From contig CP087210.1 of NCBI GenBank assembly GCA_020912385.1, forward strand, positions 248,001 to 312,000: DNA of 64,000 nucleotides, in the 5' to 3' direction. The notes beneath the pieces are model-generated. The model was not told the origin of the DNA. It did not search any database and was given only the letters and a program-made list of their open reading frames with translations. This DNA is from Neofusicoccum parvum. Its lineage: Eukaryota; Ascomycota; Dothideomycetes; Botryosphaeriales; Botryosphaeriaceae. Shown here piece by piece: positions 44,913 through 57,240 of this stretch. Position 1 is the stretch's first letter; each line of letters opens with the position of its first letter. The position numbers and the translations under genes were made by a program.

Positions 44913-47900
44913 TCAAGCGTCTGTGAAGTGTAACATCAGTGAATCCCAGTAGCGAGTGAGGGCACAACTTACCGGATGCTCCCGACATCTCCACCCCCTC
45001 CATCCCATCCCCCTCATCCCCACCTCCCGCCATCCTCGGCGAAAAAACAAAACCACCACCACACTCCGGACACCCAAGCTCCGCATCCCCCACAAAGTAG
45101 TGCCCCCGCACGCACAAGTGCCACACCCCACCCACCCCCCTCTCGACCACCGCCCTCGCACCAGCCACGAACCCATCCGCCACAACCCCCATCTCCGGGC
45201 CCCACCTCGCCGCCTCATCCGCCAACGCGCTCTCCGCAGCGACGATCTCGCCCTGCAGCCCCAACCCCAGCGCCGGCGCAACGACGTCCAACGCGCCGCT
45301 CCGCTCCGCGCGGTCCAGCCGCGTCCGCGCCTCGCTCCGCAGCGCCTGCGCGGCGGCGGCGTCGCGCGAGGAAGGCGCCCTGCGCTCGAGCACGGCCCAC
45401 TGCGCCCAGAGGACGTCGGCCTCGGCGGCGAGGCGGGGCAGCATGCGGGCGTTGGCGGCGGCGGAGAGGTGGGCGCAGCGGGCGCGGCAGGCGGCGAAGT
45501 CGAGGGCGATGGAGCCGCGCGAGGCGCCGGCGCGGGAGCGGATGGTGAGGAGGTCGGAGGCGATGGCGAGCTCGAGGCGCGTGGCGAGGTGGAGGACGAG
45601 GAGCTCTTCTTGCAGGTGCGGGCGCGGGCGCTGCGGGGTTGGGAGGGCGTTCCAGGCGCTTTGGAGGGCGCGCTCGCCTTTGATTTTTGAGTGGAGCTGT
45701 TTGGTGAGGTCGGCGCGGAGGTTGATGGCGTTCTCGTAGCGGCGGGAGCGGCCGGCGAGACGCTTGATGGTCTGGATGGGCGTCTTGCCGTTGATGTCGC
45801 TGCCGATGGTGGCGGAGGCGCATAAGGGCTCGCTGACTTCTTGTCCAACGCTGGAGACGGTGGCACTTAGGTAGTCCATCTCGCGCAGTGCTCTTTCCAT
45901 GAAGCTTGCGTGCTGGTGGCGAGCGTTGAAGACGAACTTTGTGGTTCCGGCCTCCAAACCAGCAGCGCACTCGGCCTCAAGACACGGCAAATGGATGTCA
46001 CTGCAGAGCTGCGAACAATTCTGGTGTTGGCACTTCCAGCCGCAGGGAACCTTGCAGGGCAAGCTCGGATCGTGCTCGAGAGTGAACTCCTCGTTGCAGC
46101 GCCGACGAATGACATGACCACAAGGACGCTCAGTGATGAACTCCTCTTTACACATGCTTCGAAGAAGTTCCATCCGGCTGTACATCCCGCACTCCAGCCC
46201 ACGGGGTGCTCTGTGACCACAGGGAAGCTTGAGATCCAAGTCATCTCGTGGCACCTCGCAGAAGGTCGTGCACTGGCTGCCACATGTCCCGACGCAGCCG
46301 TGTCCACACATCAAGACCTCTTCACACGGCTCATTGCATGAAACCATGCTATGTTGATCCTCTCCATGGCACATCTCCTGGCATTCATGACCGCAGAGGA
46401 GGGTCAGTCCGCAAGGCTCTTTGCATCCACCGTTGGGACTGACCAAGCTGAAATCCGTAGGATGGCAGACTTGGATGTGCTTGTCAGGGTGGCGCAGGCA
46501 CTCAATCTGTAAGGCACGACCGATGTTGCTAGTCTCCTCCAGGATCGAAGTGACGTGGTTCCAGAATGGTAGGGTCTGGAAGGTCTTGCGATTGCCGAAG
46601 ATGAACATGCCATGCTTGGCGCGTGTGAGCGACACATTGGCACGATTGACAGTCTTGAGGAAACCAGGGCTGTTCTGTGGGTTGCTCCGGACAAGTGACA
46701 AGATGACGATTCTTGCTTCCTCGCCCTGGAAGCTGTCCACAGTGTCCACGACGATAGCACCTGGCACTCGAGCTTTCCGCTGTCGTGTTGCGGATTGCTC
46801 TTCGTCGCCAACTTCACCCGGACCCGGTAAAGTTTGGACTGGGAAAAGCTGCTGAAGCATTTGTTGGAGCAAGCAAGACTGGGCAGCATACATTGAGATG
46901 ACGGCAATCTCGTGTGGCTGAATGCCATCTTGCGCAAGAAGGTGCTTGATCAAGCCCACGATCATCGCTGCTTCGAAGTCGTTTTTGTTGGACTTGTTCG
47001 AACCGGCGACCTCTTCGATGGCCTCGGGCTCCTCATGATCAAACCAAAAGACACGCTCCCTCAAACCAGGTACCGCGGGATATAGCTGAACATGTGAGGC
47101 ATCTTGAAGTCCCGGATATAGTGTCCTCCTGCAGAGCCTGGAAATCTCCGGGGACATCCGGTACTGGGTGTCGAGCGCGGCAAACGGGAGGCCGGAGCTA
47201 ACAAGACGCTCCATGAGGGACATGTCATAAGCGTACTTCACAGAGTCCTCGTTGCTCATGTCCAATTCGCGTCGGTTGACCTTGGGACGAAGTTGCAAGT
47301 GGTCTCCGATCAAGACACAGTGCTCCAGGCTGGGTAGCAGCGCGATCAGTGCATTGGCCTCAGGCATTGCCGCGGCCTCCTCGAAGACCATGACTTTGGC
47401 AGCAAGCTTTTCGAAGAGCGCTCGATGGTGACACAAGCTACCAGCCGTCACACCAATGACCCGTGAACTCTTCAGGACATTGAGCCGGTGCTCCTCCCAG
47501 CCTTCGTCGTACGCTGCTTGCTTTTCTGACCAGCTGGAGACCAGGTTCGTGATCGCGGCAAGAAGCCTCTCCCTTTCGTATTCTGCAGTCGGTAGGTCGC
47601 GAAGAAGTTCCGGAATCTTTTTCCTTGTCGACTGCAGCGCATGCGCCAGCTTGTTCATTTTGGTATGAAGCTCCCGTGGACGCTTCATATCTTTGGACCG
47701 CTTCGCCAAAGTCATCTCGGCAAGGACAGTTGACTTGGAGAAGTTTCCAACGCGGATGATCTTGTCAACCCCAACCTCGTGCAGCTTTTCAAGAAGGCTG
47801 TCGAGTGCCTCGTTCTTGAAGCTAACACAGATGATCGGTCCAGATGTGTCGTCAGGCAAGCTATCAAGGAGAGTCTGGACGACAGCAACACCCGTGTAGC

Positions 47901-49212
47901 TCTTGCCAGTGCCGGGTGGACCTTGAATCAGCGCCATGCGATGAGTCAGAGCGTGGATAAGGGCTCGAGACTGGCCACCGTCCAGATTGGAGCAGGCTTC
48001 GAGTCGATTGACATCGAAAGGAGCGGATACATCCAACAAGGCACCACCTTGCTCCTGCATGACCATGCTTAGGTCAAAGCGAAAACCAGCCTGCATCGAA
48101 TATGCCGGAGGAAACACATACGGGGCTCCAGGAAGGGTCGAAGGTACCACCAGGTCACATAGTGGTAGGTTGTTCATCTTTTGAAGAGCATGGAGCTGCG
48201 GGATGCAAGCCCACGTCTTGAAGTTCGGGAACTCCAGCATGGTATAGTTGCGATCCCTACCACTGATGTTTGACCAGCCCAGAAGAATGCCTGTGTGCCT
48301 CTCAGATGGCACGACTGGACGAAGAGGGATGCGTGCTCTGTCGGCAGAATAGTTGTAGTCCTCAGACGACAGCTTGCCATAGGCACCGACAGTGCAGAAG
48401 ACAAAGCCTTCCACATCATCCATAAGGCAGACCAGGGTACCCTCCCTGCTCATCCAATACTCTTCCCGCTTGTCAGGCATCTTATCCAGGACGTCAGGTG
48501 ACTGCCTGAAAGCGACGTAGAAGAGCAATCCACCAGATGGGTCGAAGCCCAAAGTACGGTGGATGTTGACATTCGCACGCACGGTGAACTCACCCTCACG
48601 GTTCAGGTGGCGTGTCGACTGATTGGAGATGCCTCGGTATATTCTGGCCGAGTCCCTGATCAGGCCGACAGTGTCCTCGCGCAGGAGACGGAACCGACGG
48701 TCGATCAAGCCTGCGCTACCCTGCTTGTGCCAAAGGCTTGGTTCAGCGACAGGGAGGTACTCAGGTCGAGTAGCATAGATCTCCGCAGTTGTCGGCATGA
48801 TCGATATCTGTGAGATATCGGCGTGATCGTTGTCGTGTCGAGGACCGTCGGGGGAGAGATGGCCAGGTGCCTCGTTGGCCTTAGGTGCGTTGCTAGCGTC
48901 CAGCATCTCGGCGTCTGCGCTTTCCGTCGTCGCCTTGTCCTTGATATCCCTCCCAATCTCGGCCAGTCTGTCAAGCGTCCAGAGTATTTCCAGCGGCACG
49001 GGATTCGGTGTACTGCTTGCGGGTTGCGAGTCTTCGGCGACGGTGGCGTGCTGACCATTGGGTGAGTCAGACATAGATTCCTGGTCATTGAGTGTGGCAT
49101 TGGCGTCAGTGGACTTAGCAGAGGCGGGCTGGTGAGGCTCTTGCTTAGGTGCAACACCAGACTCGATGGTGTTGGTGAACACGGGTCCAGAAGACGCGGG
49201 GCTGCCCGACAT
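44913..49212 (-). CDS. ZNFX1/NFX1-type zinc-finger superfamily 1 helicase
   Basis: Minus-strand exons 44973-49212 and 44913-44920 (1415 aa). A 52-nt intron (GTAAGT ... TCACAG) leaves an 8-nt last coding exon; if retained, the frame runs on to 44731 (1493 aa). After a disordered leader come a Walker A motif GPPGTGKS (431-438), a Walker B-like FEEAAAMPEA (about 605), helicase motifs DTQYRMSPEISRL and VDTVDSFQGEEA, and the SLTRAKHGMFIFG block. NFX1-type Cys/His repeats follow from about residue 935 (CGHECQEMCHG, CGHGCVGTCG, CGHVIRRRC). It ends in a VRGHYFVGDAELGCPECGG finger. Relatives include human ZNFX1 and fission-yeast Hrr1, linked to RNA silencing and heterochromatin; that role is inferred from the family. 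Confidence 0.93.
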
Positions 49213-50336
49213 GACTGAAGAGTGAGTGTAGTGATTACAGTATATCTGGTGATGGTCAAAAGTATATTCCTGTTGTAAGGTGGACTGGGGTCAACATACA
49301 GGGTGGGTGCGCTAGTACACGGTAGGTCGGTGTAGGATGGGCCGGTATACGGTATCAGTGAGTCAAGTAGACGAAATCGGCTGACAAAACCAAGTCAGGG
49401 AGCTACTTCAGCGATGCAATTGAAGAGTTGCTTCAGTGAATCAAGTTAGAATGGACAAGGTGATATGGGAGAGAGGAAAAGAGGAGGTGGTGGTAGGGTA
49501 GGCGGATATAAAAACACCAAGGGCAGCCGCTAAAATGTCGCCTGTGCGGATCGGAACAGGGATGCTCCGGGGAGGGAACGCGGCGGGCGCCCGGCGCTGT
49601 TCCCAGGAGATACTGTAGTAACTGTGTGGCCCCATTGCGTGCGGATGTGGGAACAGGCCATCCACGTCGGACCCCTAGGACGTATACGGTCACCAAACAC
49701 CCTACGGGTATCGCACTTGTGAAATACTTTAGGTCGAAACTCCTTGCGATTCTAGTCAAAGTCAGCACGCGGTTCTTCTAGGGTCTTATAAGATTGTTGA
49801 CTTACTACGGCGCCAGAAATGGCGAGAAAGCCTAAGTATCGGCCTGATACACCTGCGGTCTTCTTGCTTGCATATCTTTGACCTTTTGGCAGTCACCCTC
49901 CGCGTTTTTTTTTTAGGGAATCTTCTTCTCTTAAAGAAGCCGAGACTAATACCTTGCACTGTATGCTGATAGAAGAAATGCTAAGACAGAGGAGGGCGGT
50001 TTGAATGCACATGAAGCGACAATGGAGCGGATACTCAGCTGACATGGAAATCAATAGAGCAAGGCATGACAGAATAGAAACAACACATGAGAGAGGGTTT
50101 GCTTGAACGAAAACAACGACTGACACCTTCAGCTGACGATCCCGCTCAGAGAGCATGGCTTGTAAATCAATATGCATATTTATCTCGCTGTCCGTCGACA
50201 CTGTTACCCGCAAGGCGCTCTACGCCAATCTCGCGCTCAACTGCACTCCACATCAGCAACTCGTCACAATTCCAGTCACCCGCGTCCCTCCCCTCCCATT
50301 TTCGCCAAGAACAACAACAAAAAAAGGATCGCCTCC
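49213..50336. other. Intergenic: helicase promoter and capping-protein 3' flank
   Basis: AT/GC mixed, with a T10 run near 49906. No supportable gene. Confidence 0.55.
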
Positions 50337-51370
50337 TTACCTCCTCGAGCTCCCACCACCGATGTCCTGACCCAGCTTGTACCCGCTGATCTTCTCCCAC
50401 TCGATCTTCTGCCTCGTGACGGGCAGCTGCCTGCGCAAGCCCTTAAACGCACCCTCGCTCAAGTTCGCAAACGCCCTGTTCAGATCCTCCTGGTACTTCC
50501 GCTCCAGGCCGGCCACGCTCCTCACGATGTCCTGGGCGCCGCTGCCGCCACTGGCGCTGACCGGCTTCTCCGTCAGCATGCGCACGTTGCCGTCCTCGTA
50601 ATAGTGCACGTCGACCTTGATCGCGCCCTCGATCGCGCCCGACGCGGGGTCCACGACGTAGGTGCTGCGCCAGCGCCCGTTCCAGAAGTTGTTGGGCGAG
50701 TACTTGTTCGACACCAGCACGATGGCCACCTTGGCGTCCGACTCGGCCGGGAACGCCCCGAGCGCCGCCGCCGGGTAGTGCTCCGCCGCGTGCGCGGCCA
50801 GGTGCTTGAGCAGCGACTTGACCAGGTCGGCGTGCGGCGACTCGAGCACGTGCTGCTGCACGTCCGTCGCCTTGCCCGTGACGTGGTCGAAGGCGAAGGA
50901 GCTGTTGGACGCGACGTCGTAGTAGCGGTTGTCGCCGAGGGAGTTGTAGGGGCTGACGAGGACCTGGTGAAGGGGGTTTGTTCGTGTCAGCGCGGGCAAT
51001 GGCGGGCGTGCTGCCGGAGAAGGGTGCGCGGGATGGTATGAGGCGGAGGAATCGGGTTGTTACGTACTGCTTCGCTGCCGCCAGGGAGCTTGGTCGTCGT
51101 GAACTGCTCCTCGTTGTACTTCTGGTAGGCGGACGACAGGGACGAGACGTCGTCGCTGCCGGTTATAGATTTGATAGCTACAGATCGGTGAGATATGGAC
51201 GCTGTGAAGCTTTCGGAGGCGCTTGGAGGCAGGCGTGCGTACCGGCTGTGACGTTGGAGAGCTGTACACAGGTTAGCTGCGGTGCGACGGAGGGGCAGCG
51301 GCGCCGAACGTACCTCTCCTGGCGGAGCAGACTCGATGAACGAGCTCAATGCGGCGGTGCTGGCTGCCAT
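50337..51370 (-). CDS. CAP1: F-actin-capping protein subunit alpha
   Basis: Four exons on the minus strand: 51314-51370, 51243-51261, 51068-51177 and 50337-50963 (270 aa, matching the usual ~265-285). With the beta subunit it caps actin barbed ends at cortical patches. The N-terminal helix bundle (STAALSSFIESAPPGE), the VSPYNSLGDNRYYD block, the KVAIVLVSNKYSPNNFWNGRWRS strand region and the C-terminal tentacle (VTRQKIEWEKISGYKLGQDI) are all family hallmarks. Exon 2 is only 19 nt. All donors are GTACG-type. Confidence 0.96.
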
Positions 51371-51801
51371 GGCGCCGGTCTGTCTTAGAGGCAAGAGAAA
51401 AGGCGTAGGAAAGACTGTGGGAGTCAGGGATGCAGCTGTGTTGTTGTCGTTGCGGGAGATCGTCGCGGGGTCGATTCGGCGGTGGTGGTGACCCCCCGGC
51501 CGCCGCCCGCAGGGACCGCCTCACTGCCGCACTACCCAGCGAGCCAAGACGGCATTCAAAGCACATATGCAGACGTCACATCGCGACTCATGTAGCACGG
51601 ACATGTGTTGCAGTTGTCAAAAGCAATAAGTTTGTGATAATATTAAAAAGCCTTGCCAAATTTGCCGCTCAAGCTCAGGATATCATTGTCCACGTTGTCC
51701 CCTCCCCAAACCCATGTCCCAGAACGCCGTGCTGTGCTTGCCGTAATCCGAATCCCCTGCTGCGCCGTACTCATACAAAGCTTAGGGCGTAGCTTGCGCT
51801 A
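51371..51801. other. Short intergenic spacer
   Basis: Promoter side of the capping-protein gene and 3' flank of the next minus-strand gene. Nothing recognised. Confidence 0.55.
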
Positions 51802-53948
51802 TCATTCAATGCTCATTTTCATGAGCCCATCGTTGGTGTCTGTCATCCCCTGCAAACCGACCCTCTTCGGCCCCAGGCTTGGTGTGACGCTCATTGTGCT
51901 TCCTCCGCTGTTTGACCGTTCGCCCGCAGCGTGGCCGCCAGACGGAGCGCCGTTGGCGATCGAACCTTCCCTACTCGTCTTGTTTGGGCCCCACATCGCA
52001 CCATCCCTCTGCTGTGGTGATTGCGAGAGCACGGGGCTGTTGGTTACACTCAAGCCAGGAGACACCGCTCGTCGCTTGATGGAGTGGACGTCGAAGTCAT
52101 CGTCCCTACGACGCTTCTTTTTGAGACCCTCCGCCGCAGTTGGCGGAACCATGGGCTGTGGCGTAGAACCACGAGACATGGAGTCATCCTTGTTGGGCTC
52201 AGACGTAGACATCCTGTGCCGGTACTGTGCCATGGAAGCCACCGGGGAGTCCATGTTGATGTCGTCGCTAACAGCGGACGAACTGCCGCGAGCAAGGAAT
52301 GGAGGCGGCGGCGTGTGCATGCGGCCGCCTTCCTGGTTGGTCCACGATGACCTGTCGCCATTTTTCCACGGCTGCAGGTTGAAGGCTCCGAAGAGACCCT
52401 TGCCGTTTGCCGCCGCAGCTGCCGCCGCCGTGGCTAGCTCCATGTCCATTCCAACATCCTCAGGTATATCTTCCAGCTCGTTTAGACCTGGTACTGCGGG
52501 TAGAAGGCTCGGTGAAGAGTTTGCGGTGATGGATCCCTCGCGACCGGTCGTAGACGTGTTGTCGCTCTCGCGGACCTGGCGGATGATTTCGGCTTCTCGC
52601 CGGACTTCGTTGTCGACGGGTGCGCTTTCTTCGAAAAGCTCAGCGCGGATGCGACCGAACTGCCTGGACTTGGGCTGTAGTCAAGGTCAGTAGATGCGGG
52701 GATGTGGGTGACGTCAAGGCCACTTACCAGAAGATTTCCGCGGCGGACGACCGCTCGGCGAACGACGCCGGGGGTGGTGGGTGCCGGCATACCCGCCTCG
52801 TCGCCGCTGTCGTTGCCGGAGGAGATGGTCAGGTCGTTTGCGACCATGCTCAAGCTCTCGCGTCTGGACCCCGCTTTTCTCATAACCGCCTCGCGCGCAA
52901 AGTATCCACCGTTGGATCCGTCGAACGGCTTCCCTGCTGGCGGCGATCCTGGGCCTGGGCTCGCGATAGAGCTGTGGCCGCTTGCGCTGCTCGAGCTCTT
53001 CCTGCTTCGCACCTTCTTCAACCTGTTCCTTTGTATTTGTAGAAAGTTCGGGCCGCTCGGTGAAAAGCCGCCGGACCAGACGCCACCAGGGCTGGACACG
53101 TTCGGAGGCCCGCCAAAGGGCTGCCCTGGGTTTCTGTCGAGCTTGAGTACGTGAGGCGTCATGACCATAGGGTCGTCATTATCATCAGGATCCATCGGGT
53201 CGTCTTCGTCGGAGTCGGTCTCCGATGATTCAGAGCCCAGCATATTTATGCTTCCAAGCGAGCTAGATACGACGCTTTTGTCTGTGTGATGCATGCCGGG
53301 CCAGCGGGTGTGGTCGTTGTTGTGTGGGGAGTCGAGGGCGAAGGAGGTGAGATTACTCCGCCGCTGGGGTATCATCATGCCCTTCTGGGTGATTGTTGGC
53401 GAGGAGTCGGGCGAGGACTGCTCCGCCAGAGTCGAGTGGTGGAGGTTCGTACATGCGCGCGCAAAGTCGAGGCCCCGCGAATGCCGGGGCAGGACGGTGG
53501 CGGGGGTGCCGTAGGTGTCGCGCGCGTCGAGCTGAGGCGAGAGAGGAACGCGGCTGAACTGCGTAGGCGTCTGGAGACCAAGCGTCGGATCACGCGGGGG
53601 CATCTGCAGCGACAGGCCGCGAGCTAGGAAATCGGGTCGTCGCGGCGTGCGCGGGTTGGTGAGGGTTGCATCGTCTTTGGACTCGCGTTTCGACACGATC
53701 TTGGGTGACGGCGAGAGCTTGGGGGCCTGCGAGTCCGAGAGCGACCGGTTCTTGGAAGGCGACGCGGAAGGCGTTCTTTCGTCCTGGAACGCAGAGCTGA
53801 GCCCACCTTTCTCGCCCTCGGCCTGCTCGCGCTGCTCTGAGCTGCTGGATGCGCCCTGGCTGCTGAAGGAGCCAGCGAGCATCGCTTGCACCGACGGTTG
53901 CGTCATGGAGCTGGTCTTCGACGTGGGCGAAATTCCTTCGTCGTCCAT
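51802..53948 (-). CDS. Disordered, probably nuclear, ascomycete-conserved protein
   Basis: Two exons, 52728-53948 and 51802-52674 (697 aa), joined through a 53-nt phase-0 intron (GTAAGT ... CTACAG). The protein is mostly Ser/Pro-rich with many SP/TP sites (SPSPK, NSPVLSQSP), typical of a kinase target. Ordered-looking islands are QKGMMIPQRRSNLTSFALDS and a central VVRRGNLLPKSRQFGRIRAELF. The intron cuts the latter exactly, and its charged helix continues to about residue 450. A KKKRRR cluster and IKRRAVSP suggest nuclear import. I do not recognise a named family. Confidence 0.8.
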
Positions 53949-54579
53949 TTTCGGCGTATGTTGCTACCGGAGCGAGTGGTACCTTGCACGGCTTGCATTG
54001 AAGGGCATAGCGGCATCTTAAGGGTGATAATGGAAGGCTGGGCGCGCGGAGGGGAAGCAGTGGGAGTCGGAGTCCTGCCGTGGATCGTCCGCACGTGACG
54101 CGTACCGTCGTTCTATTGGAACGGCTCATTGATGAACCAAACCAACACCACCGTGGCCTGCTTGATTTGGCCTGCGTCTGTTTCATCTACCCGACTGCTA
54201 CCGGAACATTTCCTTCAGAATCCACCCCCTACGCCGCCCCAGCACATGCATTCATAGCCGCCAGCAACCCTGCTAGGTAGAAGGTAAGCGAGCCCAAAGA
54301 TAGCAGGCGGACGTGTTGGACCTTGCTCTGAGCACGCAACCCTTCCGCCCTGTTCCACCGCTGGCACAAAGAGCGATAAAAGCAACAAGATGGCCGAGCA
54401 AATGAAGTTAGCTGTCATTCCCACCACATTTTTCGCCAGATTCCACGGAGAAATTGCTAATCAGTGTACCAGCCAGAGCAGGGACCACCAGCCGTGTCAG
54501 GCAAAAGACATGGCCAGTGTAACCGCGTGGCCCAATGACGAGACAGCCCACACGCGCCGTTGTAGCGTGACGGTCTCGA
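53949..54579. other. Intergenic spacer
   Basis: Promoter side of the disordered-protein gene and 3' flank of the following minus-strand gene. No feature seen. Confidence 0.55.
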
Positions 54580-56382
54580 TCATGTCTCGCACTGCAACTG
54601 GACGATTCCAGAAACATGCTCCACATCATCCATGGTCGCTTCCCAGATGCTGAGAATCGTCAACTTCCACGAAGTGCCGTCGCGCTTTAGCTTTCCTACG
54701 CAGCGGCAAAGCAAAGGGCGGGCAGACCGTTCGAGAAACCTGCCGCTGTCTTGCTCGTACAGCTCGACGCCTTCCCAGATCTCGTATGTTCCGTCAAGAT
54801 AGGGTGGGCGATCATGGAAAAGATCCATAAAAGTGAAGTGTTGTTTGACAGAGCGTGGTTCTCGGAACGACCAGCGAACTCTCGCGTACAGCTCGATGAA
54901 CACCGTTTGATGTTCGCGCACAGCCTGGCTGCCCACGTTGAGAGCTTCGCCGATGCGAAAACATGTTCGAAGACAAATCGCAGCGGAAAGTCCGATAATA
55001 GGCGATCTATCCTGTACACGCTCGGGGAAAGGTGGTCTCAGAATGGGCTTCAGTTCTGGTGAGCGTTGGAGCCCTGGCTCTCCACACGTTGAGACAGTTG
55101 CTGGTGTCGCTCGTACTTTTTGAACATTGCTGGAGACCTGGTTGAGAATGGTTGCGGGATCCATACTTGCCGCGGCTTGTTCGAGAATGGCATTGTCTTC
55201 GTCCTCCAGTACATCCCAATCTTCCTCAAAGAATTCATCTTCCACATCCCACGAGTCAATAGCCTGTGATAGGTCTTGCTCTTCTATCGGCTCTGCAGTA
55301 AGCGTGGCAGAAGACGGTCCGCGATTCACTTTTTGAGCTTCGGTCTCGCCCAAGCAGTGAAGCAAATCACCTTCGGTTAGACCGTCGTTAAGGATGTCGA
55401 ATTCGTCAGTGTTCTGTGTACACTTATCGCGGACGTCGGCGTGATCTTCCTGTATGTTTCGGGCTTGTTTTAGTCTGTCAAAGCCATCGTTGCGAGATTG
55501 GAATTCTTGAGATGCAGCAGGCTCAAACTCTTCAATTATGGTACGAAGACGGGGACTCTGTGACGGTAGAAAAGCTCGGCGTCTATTGAAAAGGTTTGTC
55601 TGTGTGAAGAGTCGAACATCATCTTCATCATTCTCTATATCTTTCAAGGAGCTCATACGGCTCTCGCACTGTCGGGCGGTAGTGGAGATAACGGGTGTGT
55701 TAGTCTGGGGGCTCCTCTGCAAGCTGTGAGTATCTTTTTGAGATGGCTTGCTATGCATAGCCAGGCTGTCCATTGTCATGCTGGATGTAGGGGTAGAGAT
55801 GATATCCATTGACGTGACCGGCGCTACTACAGAGATCTTGTCATCCAATGCAGCGGGGTGGCCATGGTCTCCGAGCGCATTCAACTTCGTCACACTGTTT
55901 GCAGATACATCGGTTTGCTGTGGGTCATTATCATCTTGCACAATCCACCTGTCCGCAGCAGACCTTGGGTTGAAGGCGGGATCCTGCGGCTTCAATGGTG
56001 CAAACGCGCCCGGCTTGGTGGTTCGCATGCCTTCGGACACGGTGCGCATTCTAGCGGCCCTTGGCCTGTCTGAGGACTGCTTTAGGAGTTGAGCATTTTG
56101 ATCCGTCCTTTTCTCTCCAGAGCTCTTCCGAGTCTTGCGCTTCTTCACCTGAGGCTCTTCACCGTGAGAGATTGCTGCACGTTCGAACATGGACACGCCA
56201 GAGCTAGATTTTCCCGGAGAGAGGTAGTTCCTGATGAGCTGATTTTTTGTCCGCCGACGGGTCGCACTACCCTGAGAAACTCCTTGGTTTTTCTGTATAT
56301 GCTGGGTCGGCGAGGATTCCGGGTCAGACGAAAAGCCCTCGGGGTGGTTGATGGGAGTGAAACCCGGACCGCGGTCGGGCAT
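54580..56382 (-). CDS. Hypothetical protein with acidic middle and globular C-terminus
   Basis: Single long frame. I start it at ATG 56382 (MPDRGPGFTPINHP, 600 aa) rather than the upstream ATG at 56472, because the extra 30 residues are unlike the rest and a CTAAC...CACAG acceptor-like site precedes 56382. The first 400 residues are polar with basic patches (RRRTKNQLIRNYLSPGK; KKRKTRKSS), then an acidic stretch (DVEDEFFEEDWDVLEDEDN). The last ~150 residues look folded and beta-rich (FIELYARVRWSF, GTYEIWEGVELYEQDSGRF, GTSWKLTILSIWEA), compatible with an OB-like fold. A chromatin or DNA-repair role is only a guess from composition. Confidence 0.7.
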   Translation of the reverse strand: MPDRGPGFTPINHPEGFSSDPESSPTQHIQKNQGVSQGSATRRRTKNQLIRNYLSPGKSSSGVSMFERAAISHGEEPQVKKRKTRKSSGEKRTDQNAQLLKQSSDRPRAARMRTVSEGMRTTKPGAFAPLKPQDPAFNPRSAADRWIVQDDNDPQQTDVSANSVTKLNALGDHGHPAALDDKISVVAPVTSMDIISTPTSSMTMDSLAMHSKPSQKDTHSLQRSPQTNTPVISTTARQCESRMSSLKDIENDEDDVRLFTQTNLFNRRRAFLPSQSPRLRTIIEEFEPAASQEFQSRNDGFDRLKQARNIQEDHADVRDKCTQNTDEFDILNDGLTEGDLLHCLGETEAQKVNRGPSSATLTAEPIEEQDLSQAIDSWDVEDEFFEEDWDVLEDEDNAILEQAAASMDPATILNQVSSNVQKVRATPATVSTCGEPGLQRSPELKPILRPPFPERVQDRSPIIGLSAAICLRTCFRIGEALNVGSQAVREHQTVFIELYARVRWSFREPRSVKQHFTFMDLFHDRPPYLDGTYEIWEGVELYEQDSGRFLERSARPLLCRCVGKLKRDGTSWKLTILSIWEATMDDVEHVSGIVQLQCET

Positions 56383-57240
56383 AATCCTGTGCAGTGTTAG
56401 TGCAAGCACTTCGTACTCTATGCATGAACGGTGCATGAGGAGGCCTCTTCGGACGCGTCGGCTTGCAGGCATGGAGTGGGATCAGCAACGGCGGGATCAG
56501 CGCCTGCAGGGCGGGAATGGCGACGGGCACCCATGTCAGCCAGGGTCGGCGCATCGTACCTTGCTCTGAGCCGGCAGCCGGTGACTTGAGCGGTTAAGGG
56601 CGCGCAATGGCGTGAGAGGTGCGCTTGTGAGACGTGCACGGTCGAGGTGCGGGGAGATGGGAGAGAACAAGGGAAGGTGGGAGGACTGAGGCCGCGGCGG
56701 CTCCGGGCGATGACGGAGATTGGTCGTGGTGGGGCAGCACCAGCTTCAACGCGCGCAGGTGATCGCAGCCCGAAACATCAACACCAAGGACGTCATATCC
56801 GCTCGCTCGCCGAGCCTGAAGTTCTCTCCTGTGCTCTCTTAGCCCTCCGTGTTGACACCCACCACCGCTCTCGCCGACGCCCATCCGCGCGAGCCCGCCT
56901 GGCTCACCTGCATCGACGTCAACGCCGAGGCCAACCTCTCGCGCACGCGACTGCTGCAGCCTGCCGCGCGAAAGTGCCGTTGCCATCCACCTGGGTATGT
57001 CCTTTCACGCCGGCTTCCCGCCCGCGTGGATACTCGCAATGTATTGCGCTTTGTCTATGAAACGCTGCATTGCCGCACTCCCTTGTCTCCCACCCTGGCT
57101 GCGTGTTGCCTCCTGGCTGCATCACAAGCTGACGGCTGCTTCTCTAGAGTGGGCGGAACTGGAACGTATTTTCAGAGTCAAACCGGCCCGTTCAGCTTGC
57201 CCGAGCCTCGCAAGAAGGACAGGGCGAGGCCTTTACAGAC
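56383..57240. other. Divergent promoter region
   Basis: 0.86 kb between two starts, GC-rich, with overlapping low-complexity frames. A CTAAC...CACAG pair just before 56382 may be part of a 5' UTR intron of the minus-strand gene. Confidence 0.5.

Noticed and set aside
44956..45866. Frames of 190-317 codons on both strands
   Set aside because: Shadows of the GC-rich 3' part of the helicase gene (His/Pro/Arg-rich).
51653..52693. 346-codon plus-strand frame
   Set aside because: Antisense of the second exon of the disordered nuclear-type protein.
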